64,000 nt of DNA from Lysobacter stagni (GTDB lineage Bacteria > Pseudomonadota > Gammaproteobacteria > Xanthomonadales > Xanthomonadaceae), in NCBI RefSeq assembly GCF_030053425.1, contig NZ_JASGBI010000001.1, positions 409,001-473,000 on the forward strand. Reading direction: 5' to 3'. The position numbers and the translations under genes were made by a program. The notes beneath the pieces are model-generated. The model made no database searches and was not told the origin of the DNA. It worked only from the letters and a program-made list of their open reading frames with translations. This document shows positions 35,820 through 44,378 of this stretch, piece after piece. Positions within the stretch are counted from its first letter, which is position 1. The number at the start of each line of letters is the position of its first letter.

Positions 35820-36815
35820 TCAACCCGCGAACGGCACGCTGCGCAGCAGGGCGGCGATGACGTCGTCCGCGCTCTTCTGCTCGGCTTCGGCGGCGAACGA
35901 CAGCAGCAGGCGGTGGCGCATGACCGGCGCGGCCAGCGCGACGATGTCTTCGCGCGTCGCGGCCAGACGACCATGCAGCAGCGCGCGCGCCTTGGCCGCG
36001 AGCACCAGCGACTGTCCCGCACGCGGGCCCGCGCCCCACTTCACCCACTGCCGCACTTCCGCCGGCGCGTTCTCGCCCGGACGACTTGCGCGCACCAGTC
36101 GCGTGACCCACGACAGCAGGTCCTCGCCGAAATGCACTTCGCGCACGCGCGCCTGCAACGCCAGGACTTCCTCTCCGTGCATCACGCTGGGCACTTCGGA
36201 ATGGCGCGTGCCGGTGGTCTGCGCAAGGATGTCGCGCTCCTCGTTCTCGGTCGGGTAATCGACGCGGATATGCAGCAGGAACCGGTCCAGCTGCGCTTCC
36301 GGCAACGGATACGTGCCCGCCTGCTCCAACGGGTTCTGCGTGGCCAGCACGAAGAACGGCGCGGGCAGCGTATGCGTGACGCCGGCATAGCTGACCGTGC
36401 GCTCCTGCATCGCCTCCAACAACGCGGCCTGCGTCTTCGGCGGCGTGCGGTTGAGTTCGTCGGCCAGCAGCAGGTTTGTGAAGATCGGGCCCGGCTGGAA
36501 GCGGAAATGGCGATGGCCGGTGCCGTGGTCCTCTTCCAGCAGCTCGGTGCCCAGGATGTCGCTGGGCATCAGGTCCGGCGTGAATTGCACGCGGCGGAAC
36601 TGCAACTCCAGCGCCTGGCCGAGCGAGCGCACCAGCAGCGTCTTGCCCAGGCCGGGCACGCCTTCGAGCAGGCAATGACCGCCGGCGAGCAGGCCGATCA
36701 GCAACTGCTCGACCACGGCTTCCTGGCCGACGATGGCCTGTGCGATGGCGTTGCGCAGCGTGCCGAGCTTGGCGAGCTGGTTCTGGATGGCGGCTTCGGT
36801 GAGGGTGTCGTTCAT
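35820..36815 (-). CDS. MoxR-family AAA+ ATPase
   Basis: The ATG at 36815 begins a 331-residue protein of normal family length; the frame upstream reads into a dispersed repeat and is not coding. Walker A is EGVPGLGKT (about 51-59), Walker B is LLLADELNR (115-123), and sensor 1 lies in FVLATQNPLEQAGTYPLPEA. MoxR ATPases act as chaperones for vWA/DUF58 proteins and metal or envelope enzymes. Here it leads the DUF58, BatA, DUF4175 group and follows the TldD/DUF4159 genes after 150 bases. Confidence 0.94.
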   Translation of the reverse strand: MNDTLTEAAIQNQLAKLGTLRNAIAQAIVGQEAVVEQLLIGLLAGGHCLLEGVPGLGKTLLVRSLGQALELQFRRVQFTPDLMPSDILGTELLEEDHGTGHRHFRFQPGPIFTNLLLADELNRTPPKTQAALLEAMQERTVSYAGVTHTLPAPFFVLATQNPLEQAGTYPLPEAQLDRFLLHIRVDYPTENEERDILAQTTGTRHSEVPSVMHGEEVLALQARVREVHFGEDLLSWVTRLVRASRPGENAPAEVRQWVKWGAGPRAGQSLVLAAKARALLHGRLAATREDIVALAAPVMRHRLLLSFAAEAEQKSADDVIAALLRSVPFAG

Positions 36816-36840
36816 GGGGTTTCCGCGTCTTTGCTTCGAA

Positions 36841-36929
36841 GCTGTCATCCCCGCGAAGGCGGGGATCCAACTCTCCGGTTGCCATGTCGCCGCGGATGCA
36901 TGGATTCCCGCCTTCGCGGGAATGACAGC
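36841..36929. repeat. Inverted pair of 29-bp dispersed repeats
   Basis: Arms at 36841-36869 and 36901-36929 are inverted copies differing at two of 29 positions. Each arm holds its own palindrome (core TTCCCGCGAAGGCGGGAA). Such elements, which translate as PAKAGIH, are scattered through xanthomonad and other genomes. The pair lies between DUF4159 and moxR. Confidence 0.85.
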
Positions 36930-36966
36930 ATTGCGCGGGGTGGTTGTCACATCAACTCATCGCACA

Positions 36967-37668
36967 TCAGCTATTCAACGCATACATCACGATGTTGACC
37001 GCGAACTTCGTGTTGTCCTCGGCGAGGAAACGCTTGTTGCGCCAGTCGTAGTCCCACTCGCAACCGTAGTCCTTGTTGCTGTAGAGCACGCCCAGGCGCC
37101 CGTCGATCTCGATGCCCTTGAGGTAATCGTGCACCAGATCGTCGCCCCAGCCGTTGAGTTCGAAGCCGGTGGCCGGCGGACCTTCCTTGAACTCGAAGAA
37201 GCTGCGGTACAGCGGATGATTGTTGGGCAGCTTCTTCAGCGCGCTCGGCCCGAAGATGGATGCCATCTGCGACTCGAACGACTTGGCGAACAATCCGTCG
37301 ATGTCGTGATTGCAGTCGTCCACGAACACGAAGCCACCATTGCGCACGTAGCGTTCGAAGTTGCGCCGCTCGGCCGGATTGAACTCCACCAGCTTGTGGC
37401 CGGCCAGGTAGCAGAACGGCGCGGTGAGCATCTTCGGATCGGCCAGCGCCAGCACGTGTTCCTTCGGGTCCACGCGCAGGGTCGTGTAGTCGATCAGCGA
37501 CGTGATCAGGTTCGCCGGCATGCGCTGGTCGACGTCCCAGTCGCCGGAGTCGTACTTCAGGCGGGTCAGCCAGAAGTCGTACTCCGCGCCGGCCGCTCGC
37601 ACGACCGGCGACAGCAGCGCCCCCGCCGCGCCTGTCAGCATCAGGCGGAGGAACTGCGCGCGGTTCAT
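36967..37668 (-). CDS. DUF4159 domain protein, exported
   Basis: The ATG at 37668 overlaps the upstream TldD stop (ATGA). The 233-residue product opens with a hydrophobic leader (FLRLMLTGAAGALLSPVVRA). The rest is DUF4159: FWLTRLKYDSGDWDVDQRMP, YVRNGGFVFVDDCNHDIDG, LFAKSFESQMASIFG, HPLYRSFFEFKEGPPATGF, and WGDDLVHDYLKGIEIDGRLG. The fold resembles glutamine-amidotransferase-like domains found in MoxR/Bat operons; no catalytic Cys triad is evident. Linkage to both TldD and MoxR genes suggests one exported assembly. Confidence 0.85.
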   Translation of the reverse strand: MNRAQFLRLMLTGAAGALLSPVVRAAGAEYDFWLTRLKYDSGDWDVDQRMPANLITSLIDYTTLRVDPKEHVLALADPKMLTAPFCYLAGHKLVEFNPAERRNFERYVRNGGFVFVDDCNHDIDGLFAKSFESQMASIFGPSALKKLPNNHPLYRSFFEFKEGPPATGFELNGWGDDLVHDYLKGIEIDGRLGVLYSNKDYGCEWDYDWRNKRFLAEDNTKFAVNIVMYALNS

Positions 37669-39290
37669 ATCGACCGCGCGGTATTGATGATGTTGACGCC
37701 GTTGAACCTCGTGGTGGCTGCGCCGTGCGTGACCGCCGACACCTGGCTCGGCTGGCCCTTGCCGTCGAAGAACGAACCGTTGAGGCGGAAGTCGCGTTCG
37801 TCGCAGATCGCGACGCATGCGTTCCAGAATTCCGGCGTGCGAATCTGGTACGCGGCGTCCTCGACCAGGCCGGTGACCTCACCGTTCTTGATCTCGTAGA
37901 ACAGCTGGCCGCCGAACTGCGCGTTGTAGCGCTGCTGGTCGATCGAGTACGAACCGCGGCCATGCACGTACAGGCCACGCTCCACGTCCTTGACCATCTG
38001 CGCCACGGTGAGCGGCTTCTTGCCCGGCATCAGCGAGACGTTGGCCATGCGCTGGAACTGCACGCTGGACCACGAGTCGGCGTAGCTGCAGCCGTGCGAT
38101 TCCGCGTGGCCGAGGATGTGCGCTTCATCGCGCGTGGCCTGGTAGTCGACGAGGATGCCGTCGCGCACCAGGTCCCACTGCCTGGTCTTCACGCCTTCGT
38201 CGTCGTAGCCCACCGCACCCAGGCTGCCCGGACGCGTCTTGTCGGCGACGAAGTTGACGATGTCGCTGCCCCAGCGGTAGCCGGCGTCACGCTTGTCGAG
38301 CGTGGCGAAGCTGGTGCCGGCGTAGTTGGCCTCGTAGCCGAGCACGCGGTCGAGTTCGAGCGGGTGGCCGACGTTCTCGTGGATGGTGAGGAACAGGTTG
38401 GTCGGGTCGACCACCAGGTCGTACTTGCCCGGCTTCACCGAAGGCGCCTTGAGCTTGGCGCGCGCATCGCGTGCGGCAGCGACGGCGTCTTCCATCACGT
38501 CGTAACTGTTGCCGTAGCCGGTGAGGCCACCGGGCAGGCGGAACTTGCCCGACTCCGCACCGTCCAGGTATTCGTAGCCCATGCCCATGGGCGCGGACAG
38601 GCCGTTGCGCGTGCGGAACTTGCCGCTGGCCTTGTCCACCGCGGTCGCCGTCACCGGCAGCCAGATGCGATGGATGTCCTGGTCGATGTAACTGCCGTCG
38701 GTGGACGCGAAGTACTTCTGTTCGTTGATCAGGAACAGCGTGGAGTTGAAGAAGTCCGCGCCGGCCTTCATCGCCGCGGCGTTTACCGACAGCAACAGGT
38801 CGACCTTGTCCTTGATCGGAACCGCCATGCCGTTCTTGCGGATCGGCGTGGCCCAGCGCACGTCGCCGACGCCCGGCGTGGGCGCCAGCTCGACCTTGCG
38901 CGTCTGGTTCTTCGCGTTGGCCTTGGCGATGGCCAGCGCAGTGCGCGTGGCCTGCGCTACGGCTTCGGGCGTCTGCACGTGGGTAGCGGCGAAGCCCCAC
39001 GCGCCGTCGGTGAGCACACGCACGCCGACACCGGAGGATTCGCCATTGACCACGTTCTCCACGCGCGCTTCGCGCGTGATCACGGACTGGCGCAGGTAGC
39101 GGCCCACGCGGACGTCGCAATACTGCGCGCCGCCGCTGCGGGCCGTGGTAAGCGCGGCGTCGGCAAGCTGCCGGCGGCGCGCGGTATCGACCGGTTCCAG
39201 CAACGCTTCGGCGGCGATGCTGCGCCCGTAGGGGAGCAGCACGCCGGCAAGGCCGAGGCCGGTCAGACTGAGGAAATCACGACGTTGCAC
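37665..39290 (-). CDS. Tat-exported TldD-family metalloprotease, copy 1
   Basis: The 541-residue product is a TldD/PmbA-family zinc protease subunit. It starts with a twin-arginine leader (MQRRDFLSLTGLGLAG), so it should be exported folded. The metal motif HENVGH (HExxxH) is at residues 304-309. In E. coli TldD a late Cys (CGKEGQ) is a further ligand; here that position reads FFDGKGQPSQ, so Cys is replaced, probably by Asp. It is collinear with the paralogue at 40662. It overlaps DUF4159 and follows TldE by 16 bases. Substrate unknown; relatives trim peptides such as microcin B17 and CcdA. Confidence 0.9.
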   Translation of the reverse strand: MQRRDFLSLTGLGLAGVLLPYGRSIAAEALLEPVDTARRRQLADAALTTARSGGAQYCDVRVGRYLRQSVITREARVENVVNGESSGVGVRVLTDGAWGFAATHVQTPEAVAQATRTALAIAKANAKNQTRKVELAPTPGVGDVRWATPIRKNGMAVPIKDKVDLLLSVNAAAMKAGADFFNSTLFLINEQKYFASTDGSYIDQDIHRIWLPVTATAVDKASGKFRTRNGLSAPMGMGYEYLDGAESGKFRLPGGLTGYGNSYDVMEDAVAAARDARAKLKAPSVKPGKYDLVVDPTNLFLTIHENVGHPLELDRVLGYEANYAGTSFATLDKRDAGYRWGSDIVNFVADKTRPGSLGAVGYDDEGVKTRQWDLVRDGILVDYQATRDEAHILGHAESHGCSYADSWSSVQFQRMANVSLMPGKKPLTVAQMVKDVERGLYVHGRGSYSIDQQRYNAQFGGQLFYEIKNGEVTGLVEDAAYQIRTPEFWNACVAICDERDFRLNGSFFDGKGQPSQVSAVTHGAATTRFNGVNIINTARSI

Positions 39291-39306
39291 GAGCCTTCAC
39301 TCCAGA

Positions 39307-40641
39307 TCAGACGGCATCCGAAAGCGAAGTGAACGTGAAGTCGCGCAGCTTCATCGGCGGGATCATCATCACGAACGAGGACTCGTCGCCGGCCACGCGC
39401 ACCGGCTTGCCCAGCTCTTCGATGTTGTTGAGCATGATCACCGGCGACTCGTTGAAGCGGAAGTTCTTCACCGGGTGCTTGATCTGGCCGTTCTCGATGT
39501 AGAAGGTGCCGTCGCGGGTCAGGCCGGTCAGCAGCACGGTCTGCGGATCGACCATGCGGATGTACCAGGTACGCGTGACCAGGATGCCCTTCTGCGTGGA
39601 GCGCACCAGGTCGGCGGTGGACTTGTCGCCACCGGCCACCAGCAGGTTGCCCGGCTCGCCCACGGCGCGCTTGCCCTGCTTCTTGGCCCAGTAGCGCGAG
39701 TAGTTCAGCGCGACGACCTTGCCGTTCTCGACGATGGCCATCTTCTCGCGCGGCATGCCTTCGCTGTCCCACGGCAGCACGGGCGCCCGTTCGTCCCACG
39801 GGTCGGCGCTGATGTTCACGCGCGGGTCGTAGACCTGCTCGCCCAGCTTGTTGCCGCCGCCCTTCTTCGACAGGAAGCTGCGGCCTTCATCGGCCTGGCG
39901 CGCGTCGAAGAAATTCATCATGAACGAGATCAGGCCCGCGGCCGCGGCCGGCTCCAGGATCACCGTGTACTTGCCCGGCTCCAGCGCCTTGGCCTCGACC
40001 GACTCGGTCGCCTTGCGCATGGCGGTCTGGATGTCGGCGTCGGCGTGGAAGTCGGACGCGTCCTTCAGGTTGCGGCCCACCCAGCCCGAACCGCGGCCGT
40101 CTTCGGTGCGCACGGTGCAGGTGTAGTTGAAGTTGCTGCCGCGCTGGTAGGCGAAGTTGCCCTTGCTGTTGGCGATGGCGACGAAGTTCTGGCCGTCTTC
40201 CAGGAAGCCGGCCGCGATCAGCTTGTCGCCACGGCACGGCGCGATGGAGTCGGACGCGACCTTGGCGCGGTACTCCGGCGTGATCGCCGCGGTGGACGGG
40301 CTGAACGTCGGGCTGGACTTGTAGGTCTGCTTGTCGATGGCCGGCATGAACTCCGGATTTTCCGGCGCCAGGCGGGCCAGGTCCTCGGCACGGCGCACGA
40401 CGCGCTCGAGCGCGGCGTCATCGAACTCGTTGATGGTGGCGGTGCCGACGCGGTTGCCGAACGCGACTTCGACCGCCAGCTCGGTGTTGTCGACGATGCC
40501 GCTGGTGGAGATGTTGTTCAGCGCGAAGCGGATGTTGCCGTCGATCGAACCGGCCAGCGTGGCCGTGCACTGGTCCGCCTTGGACAGCTTGATGACCTTG
40601 TCCAGGATGGCCTTGGCCTGTTCTTCGGTGAAGATGCTCAT
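39307..40641 (-). CDS. TldE/PmbA-family partner protein, no leader peptide
   Basis: The 444-residue product matches the non-catalytic TldE (PmbA) half of the TldD/TldE heterodimer: no HExxxH, with AAAAGLISFMMNFFDARQAD in its place, then EGRSFLSKKGGGNKLGEQVY and DGTFYIENGQIKHPVKNFRF. The N-terminus (MSIFTEEQAKAILDKVIKLS) has no Sec or Tat signal. Both flanking TldD copies carry Tat leaders. Either TldE stays in the cytoplasm or it is carried out bound to TldD. It lies 20 bases after TldD copy 2 and 16 before copy 1. Confidence 0.9.
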   Translation of the reverse strand: MSIFTEEQAKAILDKVIKLSKADQCTATLAGSIDGNIRFALNNISTSGIVDNTELAVEVAFGNRVGTATINEFDDAALERVVRRAEDLARLAPENPEFMPAIDKQTYKSSPTFSPSTAAITPEYRAKVASDSIAPCRGDKLIAAGFLEDGQNFVAIANSKGNFAYQRGSNFNYTCTVRTEDGRGSGWVGRNLKDASDFHADADIQTAMRKATESVEAKALEPGKYTVILEPAAAAGLISFMMNFFDARQADEGRSFLSKKGGGNKLGEQVYDPRVNISADPWDERAPVLPWDSEGMPREKMAIVENGKVVALNYSRYWAKKQGKRAVGEPGNLLVAGGDKSTADLVRSTQKGILVTRTWYIRMVDPQTVLLTGLTRDGTFYIENGQIKHPVKNFRFNESPVIMLNNIEELGKPVRVAGDESSFVMMIPPMKLRDFTFTSLSDAV

Positions 40642-40661
40642 GGGTTATTTCTCCAGCACGA

Positions 40662-42290
40662 TCAGCCGAGGCTGCGGGCGGTGTTGATGACGTTGATGCC
40701 GTTGAAGCGCGCCGTGCTCGAACCGTGCGAGACGGCCGACACCTGGCCCGGCTGGCCCTTGCCGTCGAAGAACGAACCGCCCAGGCGGTAGTCGCTTTCG
40801 TCGCAGACGGCGGCGCAGGCGTTCCAGAATTCCGGCGTGCGGATCTGGTAGGCGACGTCCTCGATCTGGCGGGTGATCTGGCCGTTCTTGATCTCGTAGA
40901 ACAGCTGGCCGCCGAACTGCGCGTTGTAGCGCTGCTGGTCGATGGAGAACGAACCGTCGCCGATGATGTAGATGCCGTTCTCGACGTCCTTGATCATGTC
41001 GGCCACGGACAGCTTGTTCTTGCCCGGCGCCAGCGACACGTTGGCCATGCGCTGGAACTGCACGCTCGACCACGAGTCGGCATAGCAGCAGCCATCGGAT
41101 TCGGTCTTGCCCAGGATGTGGGCCTGGTCGCGGATGGTCTGGTAGTCGACCAGCTTGCCTTCGCTGATCAGGTTCCACTTCTTGGTCTTCACGCCTTCGT
41201 CGTCGTAACCGACGGCGCCCAGGCTGCCCGGCTGCACCTTGTCGGCGAAGATGTTGACGTTGCCGCTGCCGTACTGGAAGCGTTCCTTCTGCTTGTCCAG
41301 CGTGGCGAAGCTGGTGCCGGCGTAGTTGGCTTCGTAGCCGAGCACGCGGTCGAGTTCGAGCGGATGGCCGACGGACTCGTGGATGGTGAGCCAGGTGTGC
41401 GACGGGTCCAGCACGAGGTCGTACTTGCCCGGCTTCACCGACGGCGCGGTGAGCTTGGCGCGCGCCTGCTTCGCCGCGGCGACGGCGTCTTCCATCATGT
41501 CGTACGACAGGCCGTAGTTGACCACGCCGTTGGGCGAGACGACCTTGCCGGCCTGTGCGCCGTCGAGGTACTCGAAGCCCATGCCCATCGGCGAGGACAG
41601 GCCTTCGCGCGTGCGGAACTTGCCGGTGGTCTTGTCGATGGCGGTGACCGTCATCGGCGCCCAGATGCGGTGCACGTCCTGGTCGATGTAGCTGCCGTCG
41701 GTGGAGGCGAAGTACTTCTGCTCGTTCACCAGGAACAGCATCGAGTTGACGAAATCACCGCCGGCCTTGATCGCTGCGGCGTTGACGCCCAGCAGCAGGT
41801 CGACCTTGTCCTTCAGCGGGACTTCCATCGCGTTCTTGCGGATCGGCGTCTTCCAGCTCACCTCACCCACGCCCGGCGCCTTGGCCAGCTGCACGGGGGA
41901 CGTCTGCGTCTTGGCGTTGGCGCGGGCGATCGCGGCGGCCTGCTGGGCGGCCTTCACCACGCCCTGGGTGCTCAGGTCGTTGGTCGCGGCAAAGCCCCAC
42001 GCGCCGTTCACCAGTACGCGTACGCCCACACCGGTGGATTCGGTGTTGACCACGTTCTGGACCTTGTCCTCGCGCGTGATCACGAACTGGCGCAGGTAGC
42101 GGCCGATGCGCACGTCGCAGTAACCGGCTCCGGCCGCGGTCGCGGCCGCCAGCGCGGCGTCGGCCAACGACTTTTTCTTGGCCACGTCGATCGTGGTGAC
42201 CAGTTGCTCGGCGGCGATGGTGCGGCCGAACGGCAGCATCAGGCCGGCCACACCGATACCCGACATCGTCAGGAATGAACGTCTATCCAC
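40662..42290 (-). CDS. Tat-exported TldD-family metalloprotease, copy 2
   Basis: The start is a GTG at 42290, preceded by GGGGGAAA, giving 542 residues. The leader is twin-arginine type (VDRRSFLTMSGIGVAG). The metal motif HESVGH is at 304-309, the same numbering as copy 1, and the two proteins align end to end without large gaps, so they are tandem duplicates separated by the TldE gene. The usual Cys of TldD is again replaced (SFFDGKGQPGQ). It is the first gene of the nine-gene leftward operon. Confidence 0.9.
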   Translation of the reverse strand: MDRRSFLTMSGIGVAGLMLPFGRTIAAEQLVTTIDVAKKKSLADAALAAATAAGAGYCDVRIGRYLRQFVITREDKVQNVVNTESTGVGVRVLVNGAWGFAATNDLSTQGVVKAAQQAAAIARANAKTQTSPVQLAKAPGVGEVSWKTPIRKNAMEVPLKDKVDLLLGVNAAAIKAGGDFVNSMLFLVNEQKYFASTDGSYIDQDVHRIWAPMTVTAIDKTTGKFRTREGLSSPMGMGFEYLDGAQAGKVVSPNGVVNYGLSYDMMEDAVAAAKQARAKLTAPSVKPGKYDLVLDPSHTWLTIHESVGHPLELDRVLGYEANYAGTSFATLDKQKERFQYGSGNVNIFADKVQPGSLGAVGYDDEGVKTKKWNLISEGKLVDYQTIRDQAHILGKTESDGCCYADSWSSVQFQRMANVSLAPGKNKLSVADMIKDVENGIYIIGDGSFSIDQQRYNAQFGGQLFYEIKNGQITRQIEDVAYQIRTPEFWNACAAVCDESDYRLGGSFFDGKGQPGQVSAVSHGSSTARFNGINVINTARSLG

Positions 42291-42588
42291 TGTGGTATTT
42301 CCCCCGGATGGGCCCGCAGGACGTCGCAACGACGCCCCGGGCAAACGAACGAATCAAAGCGTTCGGACTGTGGCCAGAGGGATCGACTGGCGTCAAGTGA
42401 CGTTCGGGCTACACGGGCATGACCGGCATGCCCGCAGTGGCGAAAGTGTGGATTGCGTCGTTTCGAGCCGGAAAGCCGGCATCACGGGACTGTGCCGAGT
42501 CGGGCGGAAGCGCAGGGGTGAGGCGTGCTGGCCTGCCCGCCGGGGTGGCTTCGTTGCCTGTGGAGGACACGCGATCCGGAGGTGCCAC

Positions 42589-42762
42589 ATGAAGACGAAA
42601 CGGCCCGGCGGCAATCCCCCTCCACCCGCCGAGGGAGCTCCCACCCCGCTGGAACGGCGGCGCAGGTCGGCCGAGTACGACCACGAGTACGGCCTGCGGC
42701 TGCGTGGGCGCAGCGAGGATCGGAAGCCGGCCGTTCCGCCCAAGCCGCGCGGCCGAGGCTAG
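42589..42762 (+). CDS. Small basic Pro/Arg-rich hypothetical protein
   Basis: A consensus GGAGGT ribosome site lies six bases before the ATG at 42589. The 57-residue product is Pro- and Arg-rich (PPPPAEGAPTPLERRRRSAE), with a DHEYGLRLRGRSEDRKP segment, and has no membrane helix. It lies alone between divergent and convergent neighbours. The ribosome site supports translation, but low complexity leaves doubt that it is a real gene. Confidence 0.5.
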   Translation: MKTKRPGGNPPPPAEGAPTPLERRRRSAEYDHEYGLRLRGRSEDRKPAVPPKPRGRG

Positions 42763-42774
42763 GCGCGCTTCGAA

Positions 42775-43152
42775 CTAACTGCCCGAAGGCGGCGCTTCAC
42801 CGGTCGGCGGCGACACGGCAGGCGGGATCGCCGCTTCCGTCTGGCCCGGGACCAGGGTGAAGGAAATGATCAGGCTTCCGCCGGTCGGCTTTGCATCCAC
42901 CAGGCGGGCGCGTCCCTTGAACCAGTTGTCGAGGAAGGCTTGCGGCGTGACCCAGGCGTTGTCGCACTCGAGCTTGGGGCCCCAGACGGTCTTCTTCGGC
43001 GGCAGGAAACGGGTGCACGCGACGGGCTGTCCATCGTCGCCCTTCTTCCACAGACCGGGGGTTACCTGCACGGACTGTACTTTCGGTGACTCCTGCGCGA
43101 ACGCGGGAGCCACGGCCAACAGCAGGGCGAGCATCGACATCGTGCGGATCAT
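42775..43152 (-). CDS. Small secreted protein of unknown function
   Basis: The ATG at 43152 follows an AAAGGA site and a clear signal peptide (MIRTMSMLALLLAVAPAFAQ). The mature part, about 105 residues, has two Cys (PVACTRFLPPKK and PKLECDNAW) that could form a disulfide, a Trp-rich middle (GLWKKGDDGQP) and a Pro-rich, probably disordered tail. I do not recognise a family. It lies 12 bases from the convergent small gene. Confidence 0.72.
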   Translation of the reverse strand: MIRTMSMLALLLAVAPAFAQESPKVQSVQVTPGLWKKGDDGQPVACTRFLPPKKTVWGPKLECDNAWVTPQAFLDNWFKGRARLVDAKPTGGSLIISFTLVPGQTEAAIPPAVSPPTGEAPPSGS

Positions 43153-43238
43153 GGCGCGTCCTTTCCGTCCGGGATGAGTGGTATTCAAGGATAGTGGCGC
43201 CGACCGCGCCTGAAGTGCCTCACTGCCTGCGGCGCGCA

Positions 43239-44144
43239 TCACCCGCCGCAGCGCGGTGGCCAGTTCGGGTCGGCGTTCTTTTCCAGGTCGATCAGGAACC
43301 ATTCGCCCGAGCGTGCCTCCGTGTCGGCCTGCGAGAACAGCAGGCGACGACCGTCAGGCGAGAGCAGCGGCCCCACCTGGAAGACATCCGTTCGCGCCGG
43401 CACGCGGCCGCGTTCGCGCCAGGTCGCGCCGTCTCGCACGTAGACATAGAGCTGGGACCTGGTTCCACGGTCCGCGACCGTCACCAGCACGTTCCCGTCG
43501 CGCGCCAGTTCGGCTTCGTACTCGTTGGCACCCGTGCTGATGGGCGGCCCCATGTTCTCGACACGCCAATGTCCGTCCGTGCCCGGCGTGGCCAGATGGA
43601 TGTCGCCCTGCCCCATGCCGCCGGGCCGACTGGACCCGAAGAGCAGACGGCCGTCCGGTTGCGGTCGCGGCAACAGTTGCGAGTCCGTGGAGTTGACCGG
43701 TTCAGGCAGGCGTTCGGGCTCACTCCATTCGCCTTCGGCGTTGCGCTTCACGCGCCAGATGTCGAGTCGCTCCCCGGCGGGATCGGCGCGGGCGGAAACG
43801 TAGTAAAGCCAGCGGCCGTCCGCGCTCAGGGCGGGGTCGGCTTCCGACACGCCCGCTGTGGCGAAGGAGGGCGGGACAGGCTCCGTCCAGCGACCTTCGA
43901 CGCACCGCGAGGTCAGTAGTCGGTAGCGTCCGAAGCCGCGATCGGCACGGAAGAAGTACACCTCCTTGCCGTCCTGCGAGAACGTCGGCGAGGAGTCGTA
44001 CTCGCCACTGGACAGCGCATCGGGTGTCACGCGAACGGCCGCGGCGGTATCGATGTCTCCGGCGCGGCCATCCGTGGTGGCACACGCCAGCGCAAGCCAT
44101 ACCCATGCCTGCATCGTCGCGCTGATACGGAGCTTGGAGATCAT
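43239..44144 (-). CDS. TolB-like WD40/PD40 beta-propeller protein, secreted
   Basis: The product has 301 residues and a signal-like start with Cys (WVWLALACATTDG), possibly a lipobox. The body contains repeated PD40 blades: YDSSPTFSQDGKEVYFFRAD, EADPALSADGRWLYYVSARA, QPDGRLLFGSSRPGGMGQGD, and GPLLSPDGRRLLFSQADT. Such propellers bind partners in the periplasm (as TolB does) and have no enzymatic motif here. It is a single gene in a region of small exported proteins. Confidence 0.82.
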   Translation of the reverse strand: MISKLRISATMQAWVWLALACATTDGRAGDIDTAAAVRVTPDALSSGEYDSSPTFSQDGKEVYFFRADRGFGRYRLLTSRCVEGRWTEPVPPSFATAGVSEADPALSADGRWLYYVSARADPAGERLDIWRVKRNAEGEWSEPERLPEPVNSTDSQLLPRPQPDGRLLFGSSRPGGMGQGDIHLATPGTDGHWRVENMGPPISTGANEYEAELARDGNVLVTVADRGTRSQLYVYVRDGATWRERGRVPARTDVFQVGPLLSPDGRRLLFSQADTEARSGEWFLIDLEKNADPNWPPRCGG

Positions 44145-44333
44145 CCGGTGTCTCCCGATTGTCGACTGGGTTGAAGGCGCGGATTCGAATGCCGAATCGC
44201 CACGGCCGAAGCCACGTTATATCGGTCGGCAACGCAGATCTGAAGTGCCAAACGCGATGCGGTGCGGGACGCTGGACGGATGCTGATGTTCGCTGCCGAC
44301 ACTCGGGCGGGGGCGATGCGGCCTGCGGTGCTA

Positions 44334-44361
44334 ATGTCTGCTTTTGACCCAAAGCGGACAT
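44334..44361. repeat. Dispersed palindromic repeat, copy A
   Basis: Imperfect dyad with arms ATGTCTGCT and AGCGGACAT around a T/C-rich centre. It lies 18 bases before the lipoprotein start. Two more copies lie at 44711 and 45256. Confidence 0.75.
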
Positions 44362-44378
44362 CGGCTTTCCGACTGAAG

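Noticed and set aside
36816..36950. Longer N-terminus for MoxR starting at 36950
   Set aside because: The extra residues are a translation of the dispersed repeat (PAKAGIH), and family members begin at MNDTLTEAAI.
43720..44361. A minus-strand frame starting MSALGQKQTLAPQ
   Set aside because: It begins in a dispersed palindrome and then runs antisense or out of frame through the PD40 propeller gene.
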